A stretch of 46,896 nucleotides of DNA from an uncultured Lachnospiraceae bacterium (GTDB lineage Bacteria; Bacillota; Clostridia; Lachnospirales; Lachnospiraceae): NCBI GenBank assembly GCA_910588565.1, contig CAJUPF010000018.1, forward strand, positions 1 through 46,896, given 5' to 3'. Each line of letters opens with the position of its first letter. Positions within the stretch are counted from its first letter, which is position 1. The notes under the pieces were generated by a model that searched no databases, was not told the DNA's origin, and saw nothing but the letters and a program-made list of their open reading frames with translations. The position numbers and the translations under genes were made by a program. Positions 33,264-42,203 of the stretch are shown piece by piece.

Positions 33264-34973
33264 ATGGCGTTTAGAAGTAAGAGATTAGCCGAGCAGAAAA
33301 ATAAAGAGATGCAGGCGGAACTGGCTGCGCAGGGTGCGTTGGATACCATTGAATGTCCTTCCTGTAAAAAGATGCTGATTAAGACACAGGTAGTCGAGAA
33401 CAAATATGTCTGCTATGAATGCGGCAATCATTTCCGGGTACGAACCTTTAACCGGATTAAAATGGTAGCGGATAAAGAGAGCTTTACGCCCTGGTTCGAC
33501 GATATGGAATCGAAGAATCCTCTGGGTTTTCCGGGATATGAAGAAAAGATTTCTGCTGCCCAGGAAAAAACAGGACTGCATGAGGCTGTTTCCGTAGGCG
33601 AAGCAAAGATCTATGGCGAATCCGTTGTGCTTGGAATCTGCGACGCCAGATTTATGATGAGCAGTATGGGTCATGTGGTTGGTGAAAAAATCGCCGCAGC
33701 CGTAGAACGGGCGACAAAGAAGCGTCTGCCAGTGATTTTATTCTGCTGTTCCGGCGGGGCAAGAATGCAGGAAGGAATTATTTCTCTGATGCAGATGGCC
33801 AAAACTTCGGCAGCCTTGAAAAGGCATTCAGACGCAGGCCTGTTGTATATTCCGGTATTGACAGATCCGACGACCGGCGGCGTGACGGCAAGCTTTGCGA
33901 TGTTGGGCGATATTATTCTGGCGGAGCCAAAAGCGCTGATTGGGTTTGCAGGCGCAAGAGTGATTGAGCAGACCATTGGACAGAAGCTGCCGGAAGGATT
34001 TCAGAGAGCAGAGTTTCAGTTAGAGCATGGATTTGTAGATGCCATTGTAGAACGAAAAGACTTAAAGAAGAGGTTATACCGGATTTTAAAGCTGCATCGT
34101 CCGGCAGATGGATATGCAAATTTTGAGCCTGCTACGGATTTTGAGTTTACCCCCAGTGAACTGATGAAAGAACGCGGTTCCAAAGAAAAATATATGAGCG
34201 CATGGGAAAAAGTCAAAGCGGCCAGAAAGGTGAACCGTCCGGCGTCCGTAGATTATATGGCGGAAATCTTTGATCATTTTATAGAATTTCACGGCGATCG
34301 GTATTACAGGGACGACCCGGCAGTGGTAGGCGGCATTGCGGAACTTGACGGCCAGCCGGTTACGGTGATCGGCGTACACAAAGGCAAGGATATGAAAGAC
34401 TGTGCCCGTCATAATTATGGTATGCCTTCTCCGGAAGGATACCGCAAGGCGCTTCGGCTGATGAAGCAGGCAGAGAAATTCCACCGCCCGATTATTACGT
34501 TTGTCAATACATCCGGCGCATTTTGCGGCATGGAAGCAGAGGAAGGCGGGCAGGGCGAAGCCATTGCCAGAAATCTCTATGAGATGTCCGGGATTAAAGT
34601 ACCGATTCTCTGCCTGATGATTGGAGAAGGCGGAAGCGGCGGCGCTTTGGCGCTTGCGGTCGGGAATGAGGTCTGGATGATGGAAAAAGCGACGTATTCT
34701 GTCCTTTCTCCGGAAGGATTTGCTTCGATTCTCTGGAAAGATGGAAAACGTGCAAAAGAAGCCGCTGAAGTGATGAAAATTACAGCGCATGATCTGCATG
34801 AACTGCATGTGGTAGAGCGGATTATACCGGAGTACGGCGGAGCAGATGAAAGTGCGCTGCATGATATTTCCATGTATATGAAATTCCATATGCGCAATTT
34901 CTTGGAGAAATATAGTAAGATGAGCGGGGAAGAGCTGGCGGAGGATCGCTATAAGAGGTTCCGGAGCTTTTAA
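33264..34973 (+). CDS. accDA: Acetyl-CoA carboxylase carboxyltransferase, fused beta and alpha subunits
   Basis: A 569-residue fusion of AccD and AccA. The N-terminal half has the AccD zinc ribbon (C31, C34, C50, C53 in CPSCKKML...CYECG) and crotonase-like RMQEGIISLMQMAKT. The C-terminal half from about residue 305 is AccA-like (FIEFHGDRYYRDDPAVVGGI, ALALAVGNEVWMMEKATYSV). Together they transfer CO2 from carboxybiotin to acetyl-CoA, giving malonyl-CoA for FabD. Subunits are separate genes in most bacteria. The biotin carrier (accB) and biotin carboxylase (accC) genes that usually accompany them are not in the operon. Confidence 0.95.
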   Translation: MAFRSKRLAEQKNKEMQAELAAQGALDTIECPSCKKMLIKTQVVENKYVCYECGNHFRVRTFNRIKMVADKESFTPWFDDMESKNPLGFPGYEEKISAAQEKTGLHEAVSVGEAKIYGESVVLGICDARFMMSSMGHVVGEKIAAAVERATKKRLPVILFCCSGGARMQEGIISLMQMAKTSAALKRHSDAGLLYIPVLTDPTTGGVTASFAMLGDIILAEPKALIGFAGARVIEQTIGQKLPEGFQRAEFQLEHGFVDAIVERKDLKKRLYRILKLHRPADGYANFEPATDFEFTPSELMKERGSKEKYMSAWEKVKAARKVNRPASVDYMAEIFDHFIEFHGDRYYRDDPAVVGGIAELDGQPVTVIGVHKGKDMKDCARHNYGMPSPEGYRKALRLMKQAEKFHRPIITFVNTSGAFCGMEAEEGGQGEAIARNLYEMSGIKVPILCLMIGEGGSGGALALAVGNEVWMMEKATYSVLSPEGFASILWKDGKRAKEAAEVMKITAHDLHELHVVERIIPEYGGADESALHDISMYMKFHMRNFLEKYSKMSGEELAEDRYKRFRSF

Positions 34974-35111
34974 GCAGGTTCCTGATTCTGCGTAATGCAA
35001 AGAAACAGATACGTTACCTTAGCCGCTGATATTGATGAAAAACGGTAAGCGGAGACATAAGTTCCCTGCTTTCAGTTACTGATATTGGCTTGAAATATAG
35101 GAGTGGGACAG

Positions 35112-36077
35112 ATGAAAAGTAGAATATGCGGTACAGGAAGTATGCTTCCAAACCGGGTAGTGACGAATGATGATTTAAGCAAAATAATGGATACCTCGGA
35201 TGAATGGATTCGCAGCCGGACAGGTATCTGCTCTAGGCATCTGGCGGTGGAGGAGAGCCTGACAGAACTGGCGGCGCAGGCGTCCCGGAAAGCATTGGAG
35301 GAAGCGGGAGTAAAGCCGGAGGAGCTGGATATGATTCTGGCGGCGACGCTTTCTGCGGATAAGCTTCTGCCCTGCCTTTCCTGTGAACTGCAGCGGGAGC
35401 TTGGGGCAGTAAACGCGGTAGCTTTTGATATTAATGCGGCATGTTCTGGCTTTATGTTTGCGTTACAGACAGCGGATATGTACATTAAAAGCGGCCAATG
35501 CCAGAGAATCCTGGTGGTTGGCGGAGAAATTTTATCGAAGCTTATGGATTGGAATGACCGTTCTACCTGTGTATTATTTGGTGACGGCGCCGGAGCGGCA
35601 GTTGTGCGGGCAGATGAAGAATATGGAATTCTGAGCAGCGTGCAGGGGTCGGATGGGGCAAAGGGTGATGCCCTGCTCTGCGAAGGCCGCCGGAATAACA
35701 ATCCTTATGTAAGCAACAGCACGGACCTTCCCTATGTATCTATGAACGGGCAGGAAGTCTATAAATTTGCAGTGCGCACCGTACCAAAGGCAATACTGGA
35801 GGCCCTGCAGAAGGCAGATCTTACAGTGGAAGATGTGGATTTGTTTGTATTGCATCAGGCAAATATCCGCATTATAGAATCGGTATCAAAAAGGCTGAAA
35901 GTCCCGATGGAGAAGTTCCCCTCAAATCTGGAAGAATGCGGGAATATTTCAGCGGGAAGCGTTCCGATTTTACTGGATTATGTAAATCAGCGCGGGATGC
36001 TGCACAAAGGGGATAAGATTGTTCTTGCAGGATTTGGCGCAGGACTGACCTGGGGGGCGTCTGTACTGACATGGTAA
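35112..36077 (+). CDS. fabH: Beta-ketoacyl-ACP synthase III
   Basis: A 321-residue initiating condensing enzyme joining acyl-CoA to malonyl-ACP. Catalytic C111 in NAACSGFMFAL, H248 in VLHQANIRI and N278 in CGNISAGSVP. I chose the ATG at 35112 with AGGAG eight bases upstream over the GTG at 35103, which overlaps that ribosome site. In Streptococcus fabH is second in the operon; here it is second from last. The 138 bp before it show no clear promoter or gene. Confidence 0.95.
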   Translation: MKSRICGTGSMLPNRVVTNDDLSKIMDTSDEWIRSRTGICSRHLAVEESLTELAAQASRKALEEAGVKPEELDMILAATLSADKLLPCLSCELQRELGAVNAVAFDINAACSGFMFALQTADMYIKSGQCQRILVVGGEILSKLMDWNDRSTCVLFGDGAGAAVVRADEEYGILSSVQGSDGAKGDALLCEGRRNNNPYVSNSTDLPYVSMNGQEVYKFAVRTVPKAILEALQKADLTVEDVDLFVLHQANIRIIESVSKRLKVPMEKFPSNLEECGNISAGSVPILLDYVNQRGMLHKGDKIVLAGFGAGLTWGASVLTW

Positions 36078-36104
36078 AGACCATTCGGCAGGAAAGAGGG
36101 TAGC

Positions 36105-36566
36105 ATGGACACAGAAAAAAAAGCGGGCGCGGATAAAATTTTAAATGAACTGTTGGTGAAGTTGTTTAAAAATATTATGGAGATTGAGGAAAAATATCTG
36201 ATTACACCGGAATTTAAAGACATCAGCGTCAATGATATGCATATTATTGAGGCGATTGGTTTAAAAGAGCCCAAAAGTATGTCTGCAATCGCCAAACTGA
36301 TGTCCATTACCACAGGGACGCTGACAAAATCCATGGATGGCCTTTCCGAAAAAAAATATGTGATTCGGGAACGTGGGAAAAAAGATAAACGCGTAGTATT
36401 CGCCCATCTGACAGAAAAGGGCAGACGGGCCTATCTGCATCACGAGTCGTTCCACCGGAATATGATCGCCAGAATCAAAGATGGGATCAGCGAACAGGAA
36501 ACTACGGTGCTGATTTTCGCACTGGCGAAGTTAAATGATTATTTTAATCAGATTTACAGGCAGTGA
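36105..36566 (+). CDS. fabT: MarR family regulator, FabT-like
   Basis: A 153-residue winged-helix repressor. Helix-turn-helix is seen in KSMSAIAKLMSITTGTLTKSMDGLSEK (about 65-92) and the wing in ERGKKDKRVVFAHLTEKG. It is the last gene of the fatty-acid operon, while in streptococci fabT is the first. The 33-bp palindrome at the operon start matches the FabT type of site, so this protein probably represses its own operon, perhaps with acyl-ACP as corepressor as in Streptococcus. The symbol is assigned by context and is tentative. Confidence 0.8.
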   Translation: MDTEKKAGADKILNELLVKLFKNIMEIEEKYLITPEFKDISVNDMHIIEAIGLKEPKSMSAIAKLMSITTGTLTKSMDGLSEKKYVIRERGKKDKRVVFAHLTEKGRRAYLHHESFHRNMIARIKDGISEQETTVLIFALAKLNDYFNQIYRQ

Positions 36567-36575
36567 GCAATTAAG

Positions 36576-36671
36576 CTGCCAGAAAGCAATTTTAAAATTT
36601 TCTCTGGCAGGATGGAACTATTTTTGCCACATCATGTTTTCGCTTCCGGCGCAGCCTTATGCGGCTGCGCC
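36576..36671. terminator. Hairpins between the convergent MarR and ABC permease genes
   Basis: CTGCCAGA (36576-36583) pairs with TCTGGCAG (36603-36610) around an A/T-rich palindromic loop. A second hairpin, GGCGCAGCC-TTATGC-GGCTGCGCC (36648-36671), is followed by GGGTTTAT. Together they probably end transcription from one or both sides, though neither has a long T-tract. Confidence 0.5.
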
Positions 36672-36717
36672 GGGTTTATATTCTGAATTGCCGTTAGGGC
36701 GGGCCTGAAAATTCATT

Positions 36718-39117
36718 CTATTCTTCATGCCGGATTCTCTCTACAATCGACTCTTTTTTTATATTTTTACTGAGCACGAATGCCAGTATCAGCTGCAGCA
36801 CGGTAATTCCCAGGATCAGGCAGATATTTTCCAGGATTGGGAAGCGGTATATAAACAGACCGACATATCCTTCCTTTTTACACCAGAGAAATGCATAATA
36901 CCCTAATATATTTCCCAGGGACAGGGAAACCAGAAGCGTTCCGGCTGTAAATACCAGTCCTTCGAGCTGCAGCATCTGATTCAGCTGCCGGCTGCTCATT
37001 CCAATTGCCTGCATAACGCCAAATTCCCGTTTCCTTGTCAGGATATTGGTAATCATCGTATTTGCCATATTCATAAATCCGATTACTGCCAAAATAATAA
37101 AAAAGGTAAAACTGATGTTTTTCATAAAAGAAACCTGATATTCCAGCAGTGCAAGCGTATTGGAAAAACTTTTCATGGAAAGGTGATCGGTAGACATTAC
37201 AAGATTCTCAAGCGCAGTTTTGACGTCATCTTCTGCTTCATCCGTACAGTCTACAAACAATATGGACGTCATATCTCCTGAAATCCCCAGCTTTTCAAAC
37301 GTATCTTCTGTCATAACCCAGGTAGCGTCGTCATTGGAATGCCCACAGCTTCCGACAATTGGGGCGGTAAAAGGAATCCGTCTGTCACCGTCAAAAAGTT
37401 CAGACTGAAATTTTGAACCGATTTGATATCCTTCTTCTTCCCGGAAATGTTCCCACATAAAAATCACACCGTCGTTTGCCGCGGTATTTTGATAATCGAC
37501 GTCGCCCTGCTCTTTATTGCGCTGAAGCCATGCGAATTCTTCCTCGCTTAACACAGCAATTGTGTTGTAGATATCTTCGCTGGCATTTTCCTTAAACTCC
37601 TGCGCTTCGATCAGTTTTCTGGTACGTACTTCGGTAACGCCCTCTATCGATTGGATCTGGCTGATAAAGTCGTCTCCCAGGGTGTTCTGCTTCTGGATTT
37701 CATACAGATTATTTTCCGGGTAGGTTTTATCATTTAAATCGCCGTCAATTTCAATGCGGAACTTTCCATATTCCAGATCTTCTCTGGCCTGATCCTGGGG
37801 ATTCATATTTCCCACCAGATTCGCTACAACGACATACAGAATACAGGAAAGCCCCATAGTGAGGATGGTTGTAGCCGTCCGCTTTTTATGCAGGGAGAGG
37901 TTTGACATGGTCAGGCCTAATATATGCAGGGACTCCCGGCCTTTGCGGGACAGTTCTTTGCCGCCGGCTTCATAGCGGATGGCTTCCACCGGGGAAGTTT
38001 TTGCCGCCAGCTTGACGGGTTTGTGCATGGATACAAATACGGTTGCCAATACAAGCGCTATGGTAAGAACGGTCAGCGGGAAGGAAAAAACGGAAATATT
38101 CTGAAAAAACACCGACAGCCATAGTTTTAAAATCAGGACTCCCGTCAGGATACCCGCCGGAGCCGCGGCGGCGGTGAGGAACAGACCCTCTTTGTGGATT
38201 AGTTTCTTTAACTGCTTCTGGCTTGCGCCAAGGGCTTTCAGCCGGCCGTACTCCCGTATTTTCTGCACGACAGATACATGGAAAATATTGTATATAACCA
38301 GGGCGGCCACAAGGACTATAATAGAAAGGATGCAGATACAGGGCAGAATAACTTCCCTGCCGGGATCAAGCGCCCACGTTAAATACCCGTCATTAATGGA
38401 TATCTGCTGTTCGGTAATGCCGATATCTGCTGCAAGGGTGTTGATTTTTTCTTTCATACCGTCATGGCCGAGTTTTTCTTCGTTTGCTACTTGGAAACAT
38501 AACAGGGTATTCCGTTTGCTTTTGTCCGGAATCTGTTTCTCCATAAATTCCATAGAGACATAACCGCCATATTGTTTGGCTAGATTATTGGATTTTGAAG
38601 AAACGCTAAAACCGCTGATAACAAACTCCTGTGTGATGATTTCACCCTCGCCGTTAATCCGTACGGGGAGACTTACCGTATCTCCGATTTTTGGATTTTC
38701 ATATCCCATTACGCCAAAAAATTCTCGTTGGGCAAGTATTTCATTTTCGCTTTCCGGCATACTTCCAGATTCCGGAGCCATATGCGCTAGATTCTGCGCA
38801 GTGGAATCCATAGCGAATAGATTTAGGCGATACCCTTTGCAGATAACTTCGGCGGCATAGCTGCGGATTCCAACATTGTAAAACTGAGCGTGCAGGCGGA
38901 TCTTGTTTTCCTGTTCGGGCGTGATCCGGCTAAAGCTTCCAAAATATTCCCCATAGTGATCTGCCGCGCTTAAAAGATTTACCTGAATAATGGAATTTGC
39001 GCCAAACGAAACGATTGTAATCAGCAAAGTAGTCAGAAAAATGGCGATTCCAGTCAGAATACTTCTGGTTTTTGTGGATTTGGCGCTGCTTATGGCTAGT
39101 TTAGTGATGGTTTTCAT
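36718..39117 (-). CDS. ABC transporter permease, FtsX/MacB type
   Basis: A 799-residue membrane protein with eight predicted helices: one near 18-40, three at about 256-365, one at about 410-432 and three at about 670-785. The two large soluble parts (about 45-250 and 435-665) lie outside the cell. The FtsX domains sit in the helix groups (IREYGRLKALGASQKQLKKL, REFGVMQAIGMSSRQLNQML). This type works in lipoprotein or peptide export and antimicrobial-peptide resistance and is paired with a single ATPase. Its ATG follows the ATPase stop directly (TAAATG). A Bce-like antibiotic-sensing role is possible, but the ten-helix Bce layout is not seen. Confidence 0.88.
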   Translation of the reverse strand: MKTITKLAISSAKSTKTRSILTGIAIFLTTLLITIVSFGANSIIQVNLLSAADHYGEYFGSFSRITPEQENKIRLHAQFYNVGIRSYAAEVICKGYRLNLFAMDSTAQNLAHMAPESGSMPESENEILAQREFFGVMGYENPKIGDTVSLPVRINGEGEIITQEFVISGFSVSSKSNNLAKQYGGYVSMEFMEKQIPDKSKRNTLLCFQVANEEKLGHDGMKEKINTLAADIGITEQQISINDGYLTWALDPGREVILPCICILSIIVLVAALVIYNIFHVSVVQKIREYGRLKALGASQKQLKKLIHKEGLFLTAAAAPAGILTGVLILKLWLSVFFQNISVFSFPLTVLTIALVLATVFVSMHKPVKLAAKTSPVEAIRYEAGGKELSRKGRESLHILGLTMSNLSLHKKRTATTILTMGLSCILYVVVANLVGNMNPQDQAREDLEYGKFRIEIDGDLNDKTYPENNLYEIQKQNTLGDDFISQIQSIEGVTEVRTRKLIEAQEFKENASEDIYNTIAVLSEEEFAWLQRNKEQGDVDYQNTAANDGVIFMWEHFREEEGYQIGSKFQSELFDGDRRIPFTAPIVGSCGHSNDDATWVMTEDTFEKLGISGDMTSILFVDCTDEAEDDVKTALENLVMSTDHLSMKSFSNTLALLEYQVSFMKNISFTFFIILAVIGFMNMANTMITNILTRKREFGVMQAIGMSSRQLNQMLQLEGLVFTAGTLLVSLSLGNILGYYAFLWCKKEGYVGLFIYRFPILENICLILGITVLQLILAFVLSKNIKKESIVERIRHEE

Positions 39118-39783
39118 TTAAGACACCACCTTTCCGTCTTCAATAATTAGAATCCTGTCTGCCATTTGCGCCAGTTCTTCATCATGGGTAATCATAAGCA
39201 GAGTCTGGCCATACCGTTTGACCGAGACTTTCAGAAGGCTCATAACGTTCAGGCTGCTCTGGCTGTCCAGGTTTCCGGTGGGTTCGTCTGCGAGGATTAT
39301 ATCGGGTTTTGAGGCAAGCGCCCTTGCAATGGCGACCCGCTGCTGCTGTCCGCCCGAAAGCGTATTGGGCATACTGTTTCTTTTTTCCGTTAAGCCCAGG
39401 ACGTTTAAGATATCCTGAATAAAATCCGTATCCGCCCTTTTATGATCCAGCCCGATCGGAAGGACAATATTTTCCCATACATTAATGGAAGAAATCAGAT
39501 TATAGGACTGGAAGATAAATCCTATTTTTCTCCTGCGGAATGCGGCAAGCGCTTCTTCTTTTAATGTAAAAATGTCTTTGCCGCCAATAAGAACTTTCCC
39601 GGAGGTAGGATAATCAAGACCCCCAAGCAGGTGCAGCAGCGTGGATTTGCCGGAGCCGGACTTGCCGACAATGGCGGCAAATTCCCCTTTTTCAACAGAG
39701 ATATTTGTCATATCCACAGCTTTTACCTGATTCTCGTTTTTTCCATAATATTTACATAAGTCTTTGGTTTCAAGTATTTGCAT
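39118..39783 (-). CDS. ABC transporter ATP-binding protein (MacB/LolD type)
   Basis: A 221-residue ATPase energising the permease downstream. Walker A GKSGSGKST (39-47), Q-loop FQSYNLI, signature LSGGQQQRVAIARAL, Walker B IILADEPTGNLDS and H-loop ITHDEE are all present. GGAGGAAAATT precedes the ATG. It is separated from the histidine kinase gene upstream by 268 bp containing a terminator. Confidence 0.95.
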   Translation of the reverse strand: MQILETKDLCKYYGKNENQVKAVDMTNISVEKGEFAAIVGKSGSGKSTLLHLLGGLDYPTSGKVLIGGKDIFTLKEEALAAFRRRKIGFIFQSYNLISSINVWENIVLPIGLDHKRADTDFIQDILNVLGLTEKRNSMPNTLSGGQQQRVAIARALASKPDIILADEPTGNLDSQSSLNVMSLLKVSVKRYGQTLLMITHDEELAQMADRILIIEDGKVVS

Positions 39784-40051
39784 AATTTTCCTCCTATTTC
39801 ATGCTCTGATATGCCGCTGTATGTAACCGTCGTTTGACTTCTTAACCTCCGGTTTTATCGGGAAGTTATATTTAGTATACAGACTGTTTCTTACAATTCA
39901 CTTTCAAAAGAAAAAAGAAGACTTACAAATCTGTAAGACTTCTTTTGGAAAGGACGCGTCTGATATGGGATACTCTGGAACGCGGCGCCGTGTATGTGGG
40001 CGCGGCGGTTGGAGAGAATCTGGCGCAAAGCAGTGGGCGCAGAACGATGTG
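39784..40051. other. Gap between the ABC ATPase and histidine kinase genes
   Basis: Holds the minus-strand terminator at 39915-39944 and the leader of the ABC genes, with TATACT on the minus strand near 39880 as a possible -10. A plus-strand open frame from TTG 39945 has no ribosome site and no recognisable product. The part 39946-40051 is more GC-rich than the rest and I see nothing in it. Confidence 0.4.
39911..39944 (-). terminator. Terminator of the two-component operon
   Basis: AAGAAG-A-CTTAC (39915-39926) and GTAAG-A-CTTCTT (39933-39944) form an 11-pair stem with one A-A mismatch and a six-base loop. On the minus strand it is followed by TTTTCTTTTG, so it ends transcription from the histidine kinase gene. 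Confidence 0.75.
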
Positions 40052-41281
40052 CTATGCCTTTGGAAGCTGTATGGAAAAAATGCTTCCGCTTTTAGAACCG
40101 CTTTTGGAGCGGACGAAGATTGTGCCGTTTTGCTTGTCGATCATATTTCTGGCAAGATATAAGCCTACTCCGGAGCCTTCAACGCCCGCTGCAGATTCCC
40201 CACGGTAAAAACGCTGAAAAATCTTATGATAATCTGATTTAGCAATACCTATTCCTTCATCTTCAAATTCAATTTTAATAAAATGAACCAGATCGGAAAG
40301 CCGTATGGAGATGCGTGTATGTTCCCCGCTGTACTTAATGGCATTGTCCAGAATATTTACAAATACTTCCGCGGTCCATTTTGGATCATGCAGAGTTTGT
40401 GTATTGCCGCAGAAGGTATCTTCTAACTCTATGGAAATCTGTTTCTTCTGCGCTTTTTCATAGATCCGGCTGACGGAAGTGCGCAGAGTGTCCATAATGT
40501 CGGAAGGTTTTGCCGTAATTTGTACCAGGCCTTTTTCCATGCGGGATACATTGACGAGTGTTTTGGTCAGGTTTTCCAGTCCCTCTGCCTGTAACATACA
40601 GGAGTTTAGAAACTCCAGCTTCTCTTCGTTTGAAAGGTCTTCTGCTGCCAGTAGTTCCAGGCTGGTTTTTAGCGCGGCTACAGGTGTCTTCAGCTGATGG
40701 GAAATGTCTGTAACCAGAGATTTGGTGGCTTCTTTTTCCTGCAAAAGACGGTTATGATCGGACTGGATTTGTTCTTGCAGGGAACGGATTCTGTCTTTTA
40801 ATATGTCGTCAAGTTCTTTGGAATCATGCAGCAGGCCGGAATCGGTATCCTGGATTTGGCACAGGATTTTTTCCAGTTCCACGGCCTGGTTTTGCTGCCG
40901 CTTCTTTTGCAGGAAGTAAAGGATATAGAACGAAAGAAATAACAGCAGTTCAAAAGCGGCGGAAAGAATCAGGCTGTTTCGTCTGGCGGAATGGTAGGCT
41001 TTATCCCAGACGGTTACAGTTTGTATATCATAACCGTATGTTGCTATGGATTCGCCAGCTGCTTTGGAACGGAAATCTTCCGGCGGTTCTTTTAGCCAGT
41101 TTAGCGCCGCTTCTTTTGGGTTTGGGGCTGCGGCAATGTAAACGAGCATCTGCCGGGTATTCGTATAACCAGATTTTAATTCCGATAAAAAGCAGAGTTC
41201 CCTGCAGGCGGTAAGAAATGAAAGAAACAGATACAGCAGGATCAGAAATCGTCTTAGAGTAATTCTGTTATGCAGTCCCAT
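40052..41281 (-). CDS. Two-component sensor histidine kinase
   Basis: A 409-residue membrane kinase. Two helices (about 10-30 and 103-125) enclose an extracellular loop of about 70 residues, followed by a linker, the HisKA box DISHQLKTPVAAL (H195) and a HATPase domain with NILDNAIKYS, DEGIGI, FYRGE and GSGVGLYLARNMID. Its gene overlaps the response regulator by 28 bp. Next to the ABC transporter it probably senses a compound handled by that transporter. Confidence 0.92.
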   Translation of the reverse strand: MGLHNRITLRRFLILLYLFLSFLTACRELCFLSELKSGYTNTRQMLVYIAAAPNPKEAALNWLKEPPEDFRSKAAGESIATYGYDIQTVTVWDKAYHSARRNSLILSAAFELLLFLSFYILYFLQKKRQQNQAVELEKILCQIQDTDSGLLHDSKELDDILKDRIRSLQEQIQSDHNRLLQEKEATKSLVTDISHQLKTPVAALKTSLELLAAEDLSNEEKLEFLNSCMLQAEGLENLTKTLVNVSRMEKGLVQITAKPSDIMDTLRTSVSRIYEKAQKKQISIELEDTFCGNTQTLHDPKWTAEVFVNILDNAIKYSGEHTRISIRLSDLVHFIKIEFEDEGIGIAKSDYHKIFQRFYRGESAAGVEGSGVGLYLARNMIDKQNGTIFVRSKSGSKSGSIFSIQLPKA

Positions 41282-41958
41282 ACATACCCCATTCCCCGGA
41301 TATTTTTCAGAATCCGTTTTTCATCATTGTCCCCAATTTTTTCCCGCAGCCGCAGGATATTTACAGCGACGGTATTATCATCGGCAAAAATCCCATCCAC
41401 ATCAAATATCTGCTCTAAAATCTGCTGTTTGGATAAAATCTGTTTGGGATGATTTAAAAACAGCTGCAGCAGGCGATATTCGTTTTTGGTCAGACTGACA
41501 GGCTCGCCATTGATCCATAGTTTCATTTCATTGGGATAGTAGAGCAGCTCCCCGGATTTAATGACAGAAACTGTTTCGCCGGAAGCCGGATCGGAGATGC
41601 GTTTGAAAACGGCGTTTACTTTGGAGATTAAAACGGCCAGGCTGAAAGGTTTTGTAATATAATCGTCCGCTCCGGATTCATAGCCCATGACAATATCTAC
41701 TTCCTGATCCATGGCGGTAAGAAATATAAACCGGACTCCGCTGCGCTTTTCGTTCCGGATATACTGGCAGAACTCCAGTCCGCTGCCGTCATCCAGCATA
41801 ATATCACACAGGATCAGCTGGATGTCGTGGAGGTCAAACTGCATTCTGGCCTCTTTTATGCTGCCTGCGGTAATTACATGGTAGCCCTCTTTTTCCAATT
41901 TAAAAGAGATACCCCGCCGCAGGCTTTCTTCGTCTTCTAATAATAAAATGGTATTCAT
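41254..41958 (-). CDS. OmpR/PhoB family response regulator
   Basis: A 234-residue regulator with a receiver domain (DE at 9-10, phospho-acceptor D52 in LCDIMLDD, KPF near 103) and a C-terminal winged helix (about 140-230, LTKNEYRLLQLFLNHPKQIL ... TVAVNILRLREKIG). I chose the ATG at 41958, which starts the receiver strand MNTILLLEDEE; an ATG at 42009 would add 17 residues without a ribosome site. It is first in the leftward two-component operon and probably controls the ABC genes. Confidence 0.92.
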   Translation of the reverse strand: MNTILLLEDEESLRRGISFKLEKEGYHVITAGSIKEARMQFDLHDIQLILCDIMLDDGSGLEFCQYIRNEKRSGVRFIFLTAMDQEVDIVMGYESGADDYITKPFSLAVLISKVNAVFKRISDPASGETVSVIKSGELLYYPNEMKLWINGEPVSLTKNEYRLLQLFLNHPKQILSKQQILEQIFDVDGIFADDNTVAVNILRLREKIGDNDEKRILKNIRGMGYVWDCITELL

Positions 41959-42079
41959 AAATGCCCCGTTTCGTATTGCTTTGGCAATGCTTTGCGTTCG
42001 TCTGTTCATTTAGCCGCATATGGTACGTATGCTGGAATGAAATCTTTTCGCACAGGCAAAGCCGCCGATTGTTCATAAA

Positions 42080-42108
42080 ATAATAGCATATGTACAAAGC
42101 CTTTACAA
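42080..42108 (-). promoter_or_regulatory. Promoter of the two-component operon
   Basis: On the minus strand TTGTAA (42108-42103), 17 bp, TATTAT (42085-42080). It diverges from the GHKL kinase promoter. Confidence 0.65.
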
Positions 42109-42128
42109 TATACAGTAAGCGCTTTTTG

Positions 42129-42157
42129 TTTACGCAGTCGGCGAGGGATGGTATAAT
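42129..42157 (+). promoter_or_regulatory. Promoter of the GHKL kinase/LytTR operon
   Basis: TTTACG (42129-42134), 17 bp, TATAAT (42152-42157), with TG one base before the -10 (TGGTATAAT). Confidence 0.7.
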
Positions 42158-42203
42158 TATTTCAATTAGATAGAACATATGGAGGGAAAGGTGGAGAAAA
42201 AGT

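Noticed and set aside
39945..40208. Plus-strand open frame between the ABC ATPase and kinase genes
   Set aside because: It starts with TTG without a ribosome site, overlaps the kinase gene antisense, and resembles no family.
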